This document shows positions 1 through 6,787 of a DNA stretch of 7,690 nt, one piece after another. The first letter of the stretch is position 1, and the number at the start of each line of letters is the position of its first letter. The notes under the pieces were generated by a model that worked only from the letters and a program-made list of their open reading frames with translations, did not search any database and was not told where the DNA came from. Position numbers and translations under genes: made by a program. The stretch comes from Victivallales bacterium (GTDB lineage: Bacteria; Verrucomicrobiota; Lentisphaeria; Oligosphaerales; Oligosphaeraceae), in assembly GCA_017963875.1 (NCBI GenBank), contig JAGCTA010000312.1, positions 1 to 7,690 on the forward strand. The letters are read 5' to 3'.

Positions 1-531
1 GGCGAGACGGTGCAGAAATGGTACGAGAGGATGGTTTTCAAGGTATCGCGCCGCCGTCGCCGTCAGAGCAGCGAGGAAATAATTGCGGAAAAAGTCTTGG
101 AACTGGAGACTGTCCCTGTCATTGGCTATGAAGGGGGGACGGCATTGCGCCGTGTGCCGTTGGAAGATGTTCCGAATGTTCTTCATGATTATCATTCTGA
201 TGTTCAGGGTGTGTTGCGTCTTGAAAAGAGATTCAGGGATTTGCGCGAGTCGGCACCCTATTTGCTTAGGGAGCCGCTTGAAAAATACGCATTGGCGATG
301 AATTGGATTCGAGAAGGGAACTTAAAGCGTTTCAGAAAGGAAATCGGCGAGGCACGCAGAAATTTCCAGTCGGCCTTGGCAAGGCAGAAAAAGATGAATG
401 AGGCGATGAACAAATATGAACAGGAGCATATTCCTGCGCTGAAACGCTTTGTGGATTATGTGCTTGTTTCGCGCTTTTATCACGAGTTGTTAAGGAAAAT
501 CTATCCGTATGACCCATTTATTGTGAAGTGA
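1..531 (+). CDS. Unrecognised basic helical protein, C-terminal part (5' end outside window)
   Basis: The reading frame is open from the first base of the window to a TGA at 529-531, giving 176 visible residues. It is therefore probably the 3' end of a longer gene. Internal starts exist (GTG at 10, ATG at 31), and I cannot exclude one of these being real; GAGAGG lies directly against the ATG at 31, which is too close for a good ribosome site. A run of five arginines sits at visible residues 17-21, just after a hydrophobic and aromatic stretch, so it could be a juxtamembrane or nucleic-acid-contacting patch. Residues about 92-145 are rich in Lys, Arg, Glu, Ala and Met and look like one long helix or coiled coil, followed by an aromatic tail ending Tyr-Pro-Tyr-Asp-Pro-Phe. 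No signal peptide, membrane segment or catalytic motif is visible. I do not recognise the family. It converges on the kinase gene, with a 108-base gap. Confidence 0.7.
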   Translation, partial: GETVQKWYERMVFKVSRRRRRQSSEEIIAEKVLELETVPVIGYEGGTALRRVPLEDVPNVLHDYHSDVQGVLRLEKRFRDLRESAPYLLREPLEKYALAMNWIREGNLKRFRKEIGEARRNFQSALARQKKMNEAMNKYEQEHIPALKRFVDYVLVSRFYHELLRKIYPYDPFIVK

Positions 532-606
532 TCTTGGAATGGAAGCCGTTTTATCGGATAATGCAGGATGACAGCGAGATTTTGGGAGTTTTTTCGGGGC
601 ACCGAC

Positions 607-623
607 GCGGCGCTGCGCACCGC
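607..623. terminator. Weak GC-rich hairpin between convergent genes
   Basis: In the 108-base gap between the convergent stop codons, GCGG at 607-610 can pair with CCGC at 620-623. The inner pairs G612-C618 and C613-G617 also form, with one C-A mismatch between the two helices. The position suits a shared terminator for the genes on either side, but no T-run follows the stem on either strand, so it does not fit a standard intrinsic terminator. It may simply be GC-rich spacer. Confidence 0.2.
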
Positions 624-639
624 ACAGAGGGCAGGGATA

Positions 640-1854
640 TCAATGCGGTAATCCACTCATCACACGGGCGAGGAAGGGGAGTTGACTGTAGGATTCCGCC
701 AAATCCTGCTGAATCAAGTTCAGAATTTCCATTGTTGGAGTTTGGGTTCCCTTCTGGATGTTTTCCTGAATTCGTATGGTGAGTTCCCCAAAACGGTAGA
801 GCGGGTCTGTCTTGGAGAATAGACGATGTTTTTCTTCAAGGATGTCCGAAAGGTGTTCGCGAATCTCGTCTGATAGTGTGGAATCTTCTTTGCGCAGCTC
901 ATCATATCTGGCTTTTGCCTGAGTAGCAATTTCTTCAGAGATAGGATATTGTTTGTATAACGATGCCAGTCTCGTCTGGAATTCCTCATGCGACAGGTTG
1001 GCAGCATGTGATTTGTCAGATTCAGATGCCTCGTGGCTTGTTGACATGAAGAGGGCAACTATCAGGCAAACGATAGCCAGTGCAACGGCAAACACAAGAC
1101 GAAGGCGTCTGTGATGACCATGCGTCTGGGGAGAATGTGGCTCAAGGGCCTTTCTGCACGATGCAGTCGTGGCGTCTGGTGAACTGGCGGCTCGGCAAAA
1201 TGCGAGAACAGACGCGGCATCCGCCGAAAGATCCGCAGGTACCGATGGATAGTTGAAAGGCTCCATGCCAGTCAAAGCGACGTATGCGACGCGCCCAAGG
1301 GCGAAGAGGTCGCTGGCTTCATCAGGGCTGCGCTGACCAGTGATGACGTCAGGCGGCATGAAACAAGGCGTGCCGACAAGACTCGAATGACCAGAATGCG
1401 CAGTCAAGCCAATGTCCCCGAGAACAGGCTTCCCGTTGACGAAAAGGATGTTTTCAGGCTTGATGTCACGGTGAATCAACTGGTGGTGATGCAATTCCTC
1501 AATACCGTCGAGAAGAGCGCTGATGACAGGCACAAGTGTCTTGGGTGGTACTTTTCCATGTGTCGCAAGCGTGTCAGGCTCATAGCCGTCTGGCGCGCGA
1601 TTGTGGGCGGCATCCATCGTGTAGTACAGTCGTCCATCAGGCAATCTGTCGATATGGTGGATTTGGAGCAGGTTGGGATGTCTGCATTCGCGGTAACGAA
1701 TCAGTCCTTCCAATTCACGTTTTTCTGATTTGCCATGAAGGACCTTGAGTGCGACAGTCTGTCCCGAAAGGGAGTTTTCGACGAGATAGACAGTCCCATA
1801 CGAGCCATTGCCCGCTTCGGAAAGGATATGATATGGACCGATGAAATCATTCAT
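640..1854 (-). CDS. Single-pass transmembrane Ser/Thr protein kinase (Hanks type)
   Basis: A 404-residue protein kinase. The glycine loop GNGSYG is at residues 15-20, the ATP-anchoring Lys37 lies in VALKVL, the catalytic loop HRDIKPEN is at 128-135 with Asp130 as base and Asn135, and the subdomain IX Asp is at 182. The metal-binding DFG motif reads D147-I148-G149, and the usual APE reads P167-P168-D169. A hydrophobic helix at about 252-270 is preceded by His/Arg-rich residues, which puts the kinase in the cytoplasm. The last ~134 residues would then be periplasmic; they are helical, charged and unrecognised. The frame extends 27 codons further upstream, but I place the start at the ATG at 1854-1852: it begins just before the fold and sits in ATGAATGA with the sigma factor's stop, an 8-base overlap that suggests coupled translation. 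The likely role is signal-dependent phosphorylation, with the adjacent sigma factor as the obvious candidate partner (inference). The kinase call is firm; the target and signal are unknown. Confidence 0.93.
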   Translation of the reverse strand: MNDFIGPYHILSEAGNGSYGTVYLVENSLSGQTVALKVLHGKSEKRELEGLIRYRECRHPNLLQIHHIDRLPDGRLYYTMDAAHNRAPDGYEPDTLATHGKVPPKTLVPVISALLDGIEELHHHQLIHRDIKPENILFVNGKPVLGDIGLTAHSGHSSLVGTPCFMPPDVITGQRSPDEASDLFALGRVAYVALTGMEPFNYPSVPADLSADAASVLAFCRAASSPDATTASCRKALEPHSPQTHGHHRRLRLVFAVALAIVCLIVALFMSTSHEASESDKSHAANLSHEEFQTRLASLYKQYPISEEIATQAKARYDELRKEDSTLSDEIREHLSDILEEKHRLFSKTDPLYRFGELTIRIQENIQKGTQTPTMEILNLIQQDLAESYSQLPFLARVMSGLPH

Positions 1855-2455
1855 GGAGGTTAAGGTCAGGGTCGTCCTTGTTGAGCCGTGCAATGATTTC
1901 CTTGAGAATTGCGGTGCAGCGGTTTTTAGCCACATAAATCTGGTTGCCAGACATGTTCAGCAACGCGCTGATATCCTTTATGGGGCGATGATGAATGGCG
2001 TGAAGTTCAAAAGCCTGGAAAGTCTTTTCATCGACACGCTTTGCCAATTCAATCATCGCCTCGGATTTCAGGATATCGCGCCATTTTTCCATGAAAAGCA
2101 TATCCAGCAGTTCATCTGGGCTGTTGTTATCGACCAGATTCTGGATTTCGTCATCGGTCAGAGTCTTATGGTCGTCCCGTTGGCGGATGATATCGACGAT
2201 GCAGCCACTGATTATGATGCTGAAGAAAGTTCGGAATTTGGCAAGGGAGCGGTCGTACTTGAATCCTTCGGTGATCTTCTTGTGAAAGCGAATCATGACT
2301 GTCTGGACGAGATCTTCGCACTCGACAGGTGTCAGGCCTTTGAATTTACCGATGTCGGCAATCACTGGACTGTAGCGTGCGAAGAACTCGTTCCAGGCGA
2401 TGTCATCGCCATTCAGATGATTCAGCAGAGTGATTTTTGTTGTAGGAAAAGGCAT
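1847..2455 (-). CDS. ECF-type RNA polymerase sigma factor paired with the kinase
   Basis: A 202-residue sigma-70 family protein of ECF size. Region 2 spans about residues 17-92, including the AWNEFFARYSP segment at 20-30, the acidic core-binding stretch near 46-59 (ECEDLVQTVMIRFH) and a DNA-melting/-10 recognition segment near 74-92 (KFRTFFSI to DIIRQR). A linker of about 45 residues follows. Region 4 is at about 145-190, with a helix-turn-helix around DISALLNMSGNQIYVAKNR. There is no region 1 or 3. The frame runs 25 codons further upstream, but the ATG at 2455-2453 is preferred because GAGGA precedes it at good spacing and because proteins of this type begin close to region 2. The stop overlaps the kinase start. 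The rhamnosidase gene ends 81 bases upstream with no clear terminator between them, so read-through is possible. ECF factors encoded beside Ser/Thr kinases are known in planctomycetes and relatives (established knowledge). No anti-sigma gene is present, which fits control by the kinase. Its regulon is unknown. Confidence 0.88.
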   Translation of the reverse strand: MPFPTTKITLLNHLNGDDIAWNEFFARYSPVIADIGKFKGLTPVECEDLVQTVMIRFHKKITEGFKYDRSLAKFRTFFSIIISGCIVDIIRQRDDHKTLTDDEIQNLVDNNSPDELLDMLFMEKWRDILKSEAMIELAKRVDEKTFQAFELHAIHHRPIKDISALLNMSGNQIYVAKNRCTAILKEIIARLNKDDPDLNLHE

Positions 2456-2536
2456 GGAATCCTCGCCATCCGTGAGCAATCGAAATTTATCAGTGGTTTT
2501 AATTGATGAGTTGAACTTCACGCAATGCAAGGAGAA

Positions 2537-4768
2537 TCAAACCGTCACCTCGATTTTGCCAGACGCATTTTTGATTGTCTGGTTGGGGAGGATGATATCC
2601 GCCGTTGAGCCTTCAGGGATTTCAAAGGTGCAGTCGATCTTGTTGCCGTTGCGTTTCCATGACGATGCGATGTGGCCGAATGGTGACTCGTAGGTCGCTG
2701 TGGCGTGGTTGAGTTTTTTGATGAACTCTGGCTTGATGGTGAATTGCTTGAAACCAGGGTGGAAGAAGTTGGGCTTGAGTCCAGCGACGTATTCGTACAT
2801 CCAGGCGGAAATGTCGCCGTGCATGATGTGCTGAAGCGACTCGGTGCCGCGCCAGTCTTCCCATAGCGACGTGGCGCCTCTGACAATCCAATTGCCCCAG
2901 CCAGGGAATTCAGGTTGTGTGATGAGTTCAAAGGCATCATCGGCATAGCCGTATTCCGAGATGGCTCGCGGGACGATTTTGGAGCCGATGTTGCCGAAAT
3001 CCACCTTGTGGCCGTTTTCGCGGATTTTCAGTACGAGGCGGTCGGCGAGCGGTTGCGCTTGGTCTTCGTTGCAAAGATGATAATGGAGGATGCAGGCGAG
3101 GGCGGTCCAGGAATCGTTTGCCCATGAACCGTCGTGGTTGTCAAAGGTCCTTTGGATGGCGTTTTTGAAGGAATCGGCGAGTCTTTTAGCGTATGCTGCA
3201 TCGTCGAGCATTCCCAATAGGGTTGAGAAAACCTCGAATCGTTTGGCGCATTCGTATGCGATGGCGGTTGATGTCAGCCGAATGTCTGGCACGTGTGACG
3301 GGAAGACTGGCGTCCAGTCGCCAAGGCCGAAGCCGACGAGGTCGTCGTTTGCCATAGATTCGCAGAATTGCAAGTAGAGTTTCATTGCGGCGTGGTGTTC
3401 GCGGATAATCGCCATGTCGCCACGGAAGGCGCGGTTCTGCCAGGCGAGTTCGAAGAGGACGCCGTCGAATGCGGGGCCGTTGCCCCAGTTGTAGCCCCAT
3501 CCAGCGGATGGCGCGATGCCAGGGAGTTCTCCGCTGGGACGTTGCGTATCGACGAGAATCTGTATGAAATTACGGTATGCGAGCGATGCGTCATAGTTCC
3601 AGAGGCCCGTTTCAGCGGCCAGCCGCGCATCACCAGTCCAGCCGTTCTTTTCGCGATGCGGGCAGTCGGTTGGAATGCCAGTGAAATTGCTCAAGTAACT
3701 TTGGACGGTGGCTGCCTGGAGTTTGTTGAGCATTTCGCTGGAGGACTCGAATGTGCCGACGCGTGCGAAGTCATTGTGGATGAAGCACGCCTCGATGGAC
3801 TCGATGGTGGTTGTCGGCTGGTCGATGGCGACGGAGTAATCATCGATGGTGACGCAGGCATAGCGGAAGCCGTGGTAGGTGAAATGCGGATGCCAGGTTG
3901 TCAGGCCAGGTTCGGGTCTGAGGTAGATGTGGTCGGTCTGGAACTCGCCATCGACGTATGAACCGATGTGCTCGCCGTCTGGCAGGTCGCCCCATTTGAC
4001 TCTTTCGACGTATTGGATTCTAGCCCAGACCTTTTTTGTTGTCTTTTCTGTTGTACGGAGTTTGATTTCGACCCAGCCTGTCAGGTTTTTGCCGAAATCA
4101 ATAATCCAGCGGTGGAAGAAAATCTGCTTGATGGAGACGGGCTTGATGCGTTCGCAGACGCGGCAGGGCTCCATGTCCTCGCGGATGAGGATGCCGCCAG
4201 GCGGGAAGCAGAGGTTCGGGGCTTTCCAGTTGGAGTCGTCGAAATCTGGGTCGGCGAAGCCTGGAATCTCGTAGGTGAAGTCATAGTGTTCGCCGTTTCG
4301 CATTTGATCGAAACGGATGGGGGAAGGGATGGTCTTCCATGACGCGTCGCTTTTTGCGACGAGTTTGCCGTCGGCGACGACATCACAAAGCAGTTTGGGG
4401 TAGTCGCGCCACGGAGCGTTCGGGAAGTTCCAGTGGGTTTTTGTGATGGGATTGTAAAGACCATTGCCGAGCAATGCGACGATGGCGTTCTTGCCAGGCC
4501 TGAGCAGGCTTGTGATATCGTATTCGATGTAGGAATCATGGACGTCGAACTGCGAGACGCAAGGCGAGAGGACGCGGTCGTCTGCTTTTTGTCCGTTGAC
4601 ATAAAATTCATGCCATCCAGGCGTGCAGACGTATGCAATGGCTTTAGACGGCACCTCGTCTAGGACGAAAGTTTTACGAAGATATGGCGCGGGTGCGACT
4701 TCGGTCATGAGTTTGAAAACGGTTTCGCCGTTGATCCAGCGACCTGCCCAGGTGCGTGTTGTAGGCAT
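2537..4768 (-). CDS. Alpha-L-rhamnosidase, glycoside hydrolase family 78, cytoplasmic
   Basis: A 743-residue GH78 enzyme that hydrolyses terminal alpha-L-rhamnose from oligosaccharides or glycosides with inversion. In order: an N-terminal beta domain (about 28-135; GWHEFYVNG at 51-59, DITSLLRPGKNA at 84-95), a beta-sandwich (about 205-315; DFGKNLTGW at 224-232, YHGFRY at 298-303), an (alpha/alpha)6 catalytic barrel (about 335-665), and a C-terminal beta domain (about 666-743). The hallmark TDCPHREKNGWTGDA is at 367-381. Asp368, Glu373 and Asp380 there, and Glu637 in GATSLWEDW, match the known substrate-contacting and acid/base positions of GH78; Glu373 would be the general acid and Glu637 the general base. 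There is no signal peptide, so it should act in the cytoplasm on imported oligosaccharides. It is shorter than many GH78 enzymes. The start is supported by AAGGAG about 8 bases upstream. It lies downstream of a sugar-phosphate mutase and upstream of the sigma/kinase pair on the same strand. The exact substrate (pectin-derived or flavonoid glycoside) cannot be told. Confidence 0.95.
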   Translation of the reverse strand: MPTTRTWAGRWINGETVFKLMTEVAPAPYLRKTFVLDEVPSKAIAYVCTPGWHEFYVNGQKADDRVLSPCVSQFDVHDSYIEYDITSLLRPGKNAIVALLGNGLYNPITKTHWNFPNAPWRDYPKLLCDVVADGKLVAKSDASWKTIPSPIRFDQMRNGEHYDFTYEIPGFADPDFDDSNWKAPNLCFPPGGILIREDMEPCRVCERIKPVSIKQIFFHRWIIDFGKNLTGWVEIKLRTTEKTTKKVWARIQYVERVKWGDLPDGEHIGSYVDGEFQTDHIYLRPEPGLTTWHPHFTYHGFRYACVTIDDYSVAIDQPTTTIESIEACFIHNDFARVGTFESSSEMLNKLQAATVQSYLSNFTGIPTDCPHREKNGWTGDARLAAETGLWNYDASLAYRNFIQILVDTQRPSGELPGIAPSAGWGYNWGNGPAFDGVLFELAWQNRAFRGDMAIIREHHAAMKLYLQFCESMANDDLVGFGLGDWTPVFPSHVPDIRLTSTAIAYECAKRFEVFSTLLGMLDDAAYAKRLADSFKNAIQRTFDNHDGSWANDSWTALACILHYHLCNEDQAQPLADRLVLKIRENGHKVDFGNIGSKIVPRAISEYGYADDAFELITQPEFPGWGNWIVRGATSLWEDWRGTESLQHIMHGDISAWMYEYVAGLKPNFFHPGFKQFTIKPEFIKKLNHATATYESPFGHIASSWKRNGNKIDCTFEIPEGSTADIILPNQTIKNASGKIEVTV

Positions 4769-4816
4769 TGTGGTGTCTCCTTGGATTTGTGTTAAAAAGT
4801 AAAGATATAAAAACTA

Positions 4817-4946
4817 TGTGACAAATGGGACTCGTGTGACAAATGGGACTCGTGGGACAAATGGGACAAAGTAGTGTATGCCAATAGCATCTGTGCTTTG
4901 TTGAATTTTATATGTCCTATATATCCCATGTGTCTCAATTGTCCCA
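4817..4946. repeat. 9-bp tandem repeats TGGGACNNN with a degenerate inverted copy array
   Basis: Six head-to-tail 9-bp units lie on the plus strand at 4817-4870: TGTGACAAA, TGGGACTCG, TGTGACAAA, TGGGACTCG, TGGGACAAA, TGGGACAAA. The first four form two identical 18-bp copies. After a 40-base spacer, four looser units lie on the minus strand at 4911-4946: TGGGACAAT, TGAGACACA, TGGGATATA, TAGGACATA. Aligned in register from the centre, the inner four plus-strand units match the four inverted units at 27 of 36 positions, so either transcript could fold into a long imperfect stem with a 40-base loop. The element fills most of the 202-base gap between the mutase stop and the rhamnosidase start and would lie in the leader of a rhamnosidase transcript that began upstream of it, or in read-through from the mutase. 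One frame reads through as Ser-His-Leu and Met-Gly-His repeats, but this is better explained by the 9-bp period than by a real protein. Its function is unknown: terminator-like, RNA-stabilising, protein-binding, or a dispersed genomic repeat. Confidence 0.85.
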
Positions 4947-4970
4947 TTAAGATTGCGAAAAAGAATCTGC

Positions 4971-6518
4971 TCAGGCGGGGTTGGCGCCCAGATTGATGAG
5001 CGTTTTTTTCAAGATATCGACCAGATGGTCCAGTTCCTTGCGGGGCTGGCTCCATGTCTCGACATTGAGTCTGAGAATCGGCTCATTGCCGCTCGGGCGG
5101 AGGACGAACCACCATCCGCTGCCGTCTGGATTCGTGCATTGGACCTTGATGTCTGGTGCCGCAGTTTTCTTTGGTGCTGTTGTTGTCTCAAAGACGCGTG
5201 CCAGGCCAGTTGCAGGGTCTTTGCAAATGGAAAAGCGCTGGCGTCCAGAGGTGTTTTCGGCAAAGTGACTGAGTGAATCCAAAGCAGAAGAAACATGGTT
5301 CGAATCAGGCATTCGGAAATTGATTTCACCGCTCCAAAGGTATCTGGTACGCCATTTTTTTAATCCCATGTCCAATGTCTTCTCCTGTGCTTTCAGTGTT
5401 TTCAGGTGGCGAAGCATGAAGAGGCTGGTCAGAATGCCGCTGTCAACGCTGAAGAATTCTGGATAGAAATAATGCCCCGAATGCTCTCCTGCAAATATGA
5501 CACGCGATTTATATTGTTCGCAGCGCATCAGTTGCTTGATTTGGCCGTGGCCGACGGGCGTGTCGATGAGTTCCACGCCCGATGCGTCATTGAAAAGTTC
5601 CTCGAGTAAGTGACTGCAGCAGAGATTGCGCATGATGATTGGGCGGTTTTTCGTCGTTTTATTTTCTGCGAGTTTTGAGAGCGCGACGATTGCCAGCACC
5701 TGCGACGGGATGAGCGGTTTGCCTTTCGCGTCAACGAAGCCCGCGCGGTCGGCATCGCCGTCAAAACCGATGCCGATATCCGCCTTGTTTTGCTTAACGT
5801 AGTTGCCAAGACGCCTGTTGAAACCACTGTTGAGCGGATTTGGGACGCCATTTGGGAAAGAGCCGTCGGGCTTGTCTTCTGCGTAGATGAATTCAAAGCC
5901 CTTGGGCGTAAGCAGTTCACCAAGCGGTCGAAAAACTTCAGCGCCGACACCGCAGCCAGCCATGACGACGACTTTCAGCGGGATGTCCTTGGAGTTTCTG
6001 GCCTTTGCAAAGCCTGAAAGAGCGAACATGTGGTGGGCGAATTCATCATTGACTGGACTTGCAGTGCGTGGTGTGAACGCGGCTTTCAGGCGTTCGCGCA
6101 TGTCGAGCAACTCGGTGGAGGAAAAGGGCAGGGCACCCGCGTGGACGAATTTGATGCCGTTGTAGTCTGAAGGATTGTGCGATGCGGTGATCATGGCGCC
6201 CCCTTTGAATCTTTCGGGATGCTGTCCAGCCATGAAGTAGATTTGCTCGGATGAGCAAAGACCGATATTGACCACAGTGCAAGCGGTGCTTTCAATGCCG
6301 TTGCAGAGGGCGCATAGGAGTTCGTATGAGCCACGGCGCGCATCATGACCGACGACAATGGCACGGTGGTCATCTGGCTTATGGAGCATGTCGGCGAAGA
6401 TTTTCCCGATATGTTGCACGATATCGCAGTTGAGTTCGTCTGGCCAGATGCCTCGGATATCATCGCGCTTGAAGATATTCGCGACATCCTCCCAATGGAG
6501 TGAAAAAGGTATGCTCAT
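4971..6518 (-). CDS. Phosphomannomutase/phosphoglucomutase (alpha-D-phosphohexomutase family)
   Basis: A 515-residue cytoplasmic enzyme that interconverts hexose 6-phosphate and hexose 1-phosphate through a phosphoserine, feeding nucleotide-sugar and polysaccharide synthesis. All four family signatures are present in order: catalytic loop TASHNP at 111-116 with phospho-acceptor Ser113, metal-binding loop DGDADR at 253-258, sugar-binding loop GEHSGH at 344-349, and phosphate-binding loop RPSGNEP at 474-480. The N-terminal FKRDDIRGI matches the usual beginning of bacterial PMM/PGM proteins. The length is slightly above the common ~450-470 residues, mostly from an insert around 420-465. The frame could also start at the ATG at 6575, adding 19 residues. 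I prefer the ATG at 6518-6516 because the family homology begins just after it. Neither start has a clear Shine-Dalgarno sequence. Mannose versus glucose preference cannot be read from these motifs. It lies upstream of the rhamnosidase on the same strand, separated by the repeat element. Confidence 0.94.
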   Translation of the reverse strand: MSIPFSLHWEDVANIFKRDDIRGIWPDELNCDIVQHIGKIFADMLHKPDDHRAIVVGHDARRGSYELLCALCNGIESTACTVVNIGLCSSEQIYFMAGQHPERFKGGAMITASHNPSDYNGIKFVHAGALPFSSTELLDMRERLKAAFTPRTASPVNDEFAHHMFALSGFAKARNSKDIPLKVVVMAGCGVGAEVFRPLGELLTPKGFEFIYAEDKPDGSFPNGVPNPLNSGFNRRLGNYVKQNKADIGIGFDGDADRAGFVDAKGKPLIPSQVLAIVALSKLAENKTTKNRPIIMRNLCCSHLLEELFNDASGVELIDTPVGHGQIKQLMRCEQYKSRVIFAGEHSGHYFYPEFFSVDSGILTSLFMLRHLKTLKAQEKTLDMGLKKWRTRYLWSGEINFRMPDSNHVSSALDSLSHFAENTSGRQRFSICKDPATGLARVFETTTAPKKTAAPDIKVQCTNPDGSGWWFVLRPSGNEPILRLNVETWSQPRKELDHLVDILKKTLINLGANPA

Positions 6519-6599
6519 GAGGTTCGGTTGAATTGTGGTTGTAAGGAAAAACACGGCATTGTTATGACGATACATTGAATATAATGCGATTTAAACTGA

Positions 6600-6614
6600 T
6601 TTCTCGTAGAGAAA
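6600..6614. promoter_or_regulatory. Small palindrome TTTCTC-GTA-GAGAAA, possible operator
   Basis: A perfect 6-bp inverted repeat, TTTCTC and GAGAAA with a 3-base spacer, sits in the divergent intergenic region. It is about 80 bases upstream of the mutase start and about 45 bases upstream of the candidate promoter of the outer-membrane protein gene. Spacing and symmetry suit a dimeric regulator site, but a 6-bp palindrome in AT-rich DNA can arise by chance and no matching second copy was seen. Confidence 0.25.
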
Positions 6615-6655
6615 AGCCTAAAATCTTGAAAAAAGTATTTGCAAAAAATCCGCTC

Positions 6656-6664
6656 TGCTATAAA
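6656..6664 (+). promoter_or_regulatory. Candidate extended -10 promoter of the outer-membrane protein gene
   Basis: TGC followed directly by TATAAA (TG at 6656-6657, hexamer at 6659-6664) matches the extended -10 form, which can work with a poor -35. The upstream stretch is AT-rich with TTGCAA at 6639-6644, but the 14-base spacing is short for a standard -35. Transcription would start near 6671, leaving a leader of roughly 115 bases before the ATG at 6788. The assignment rests on the motif alone. Confidence 0.35.
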
Positions 6665-6697
6665 TTAGACTATGTTTTTGCAAGAACGCGGAAACAA

Positions 6698-6759
6698 CTG
6701 GCGAATGTTCGGGTGCAGTCGCTGGAAAAACTAGTTACAATCCGGACCGAATTTTCCGG
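6698..6759 (+). promoter_or_regulatory. Two possible leader hairpins upstream of the outer-membrane protein gene
   Basis: In the presumed 5' leader, CTGGCGA at 6698-6704 can pair with TCGCTGG at 6719-6725 (seven pairs, two of them G-U). CCGGA at 6742-6746 can pair with TCCGG at 6755-6759 around an 8-base loop. The second stem ends about 17 bases before the GGAGA ribosome site. These could affect message stability or translation, but the stems are short and no known riboswitch pattern is recognised. Confidence 0.25.
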
Positions 6760-6787
6760 GCCAACACTAAAACACGGAGAAAAAGCA

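Noticed and set aside
1841..2506. Plus-strand 221-residue open frame opposite the sigma factor
   Set aside because: It is fully antisense to a well-supported sigma factor gene and shows no recognisable motif, so it is a shadow of that gene's codon pattern.
2456..2536. Terminator or promoter sought between rhamnosidase and sigma factor
   Set aside because: Only a 5-bp CGTGA/TCACG inverted pair without a T-run was seen, and no convincing -35/-10 pair, so nothing was called.
3368..3961. Plus-strand 197-residue open frame inside the rhamnosidase gene
   Set aside because: It is antisense to the GH78 catalytic barrel and its composition follows the complementary codons; no start signal or domain is visible.
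4796..4824. Possible rhamnosidase promoter on the minus strand: TTGTCA (last repeat unit) with TACTTT 17 bases on
   Set aside because: The -35 is fair, but the -10 matches only three of six consensus positions, and TTGTCA recurs as part of the repeat. Too weak to annotate.
4792..5055. Minus-strand 87-residue open frame with Ser-His-Leu and Met-Gly repeats
   Set aside because: It overlaps the 3' end of the mutase gene in another frame, and its repetitive part is just the translation of the 9-bp DNA repeat. No ribosome site or plausible fold is seen.
6575..6787. N-terminal extension of the outer-membrane protein frame upstream of 6788
   Set aside because: The extra 71 residues would bury the signal peptide inside the protein, and the segment is AT-rich with promoter-like features, so it is read as intergenic.
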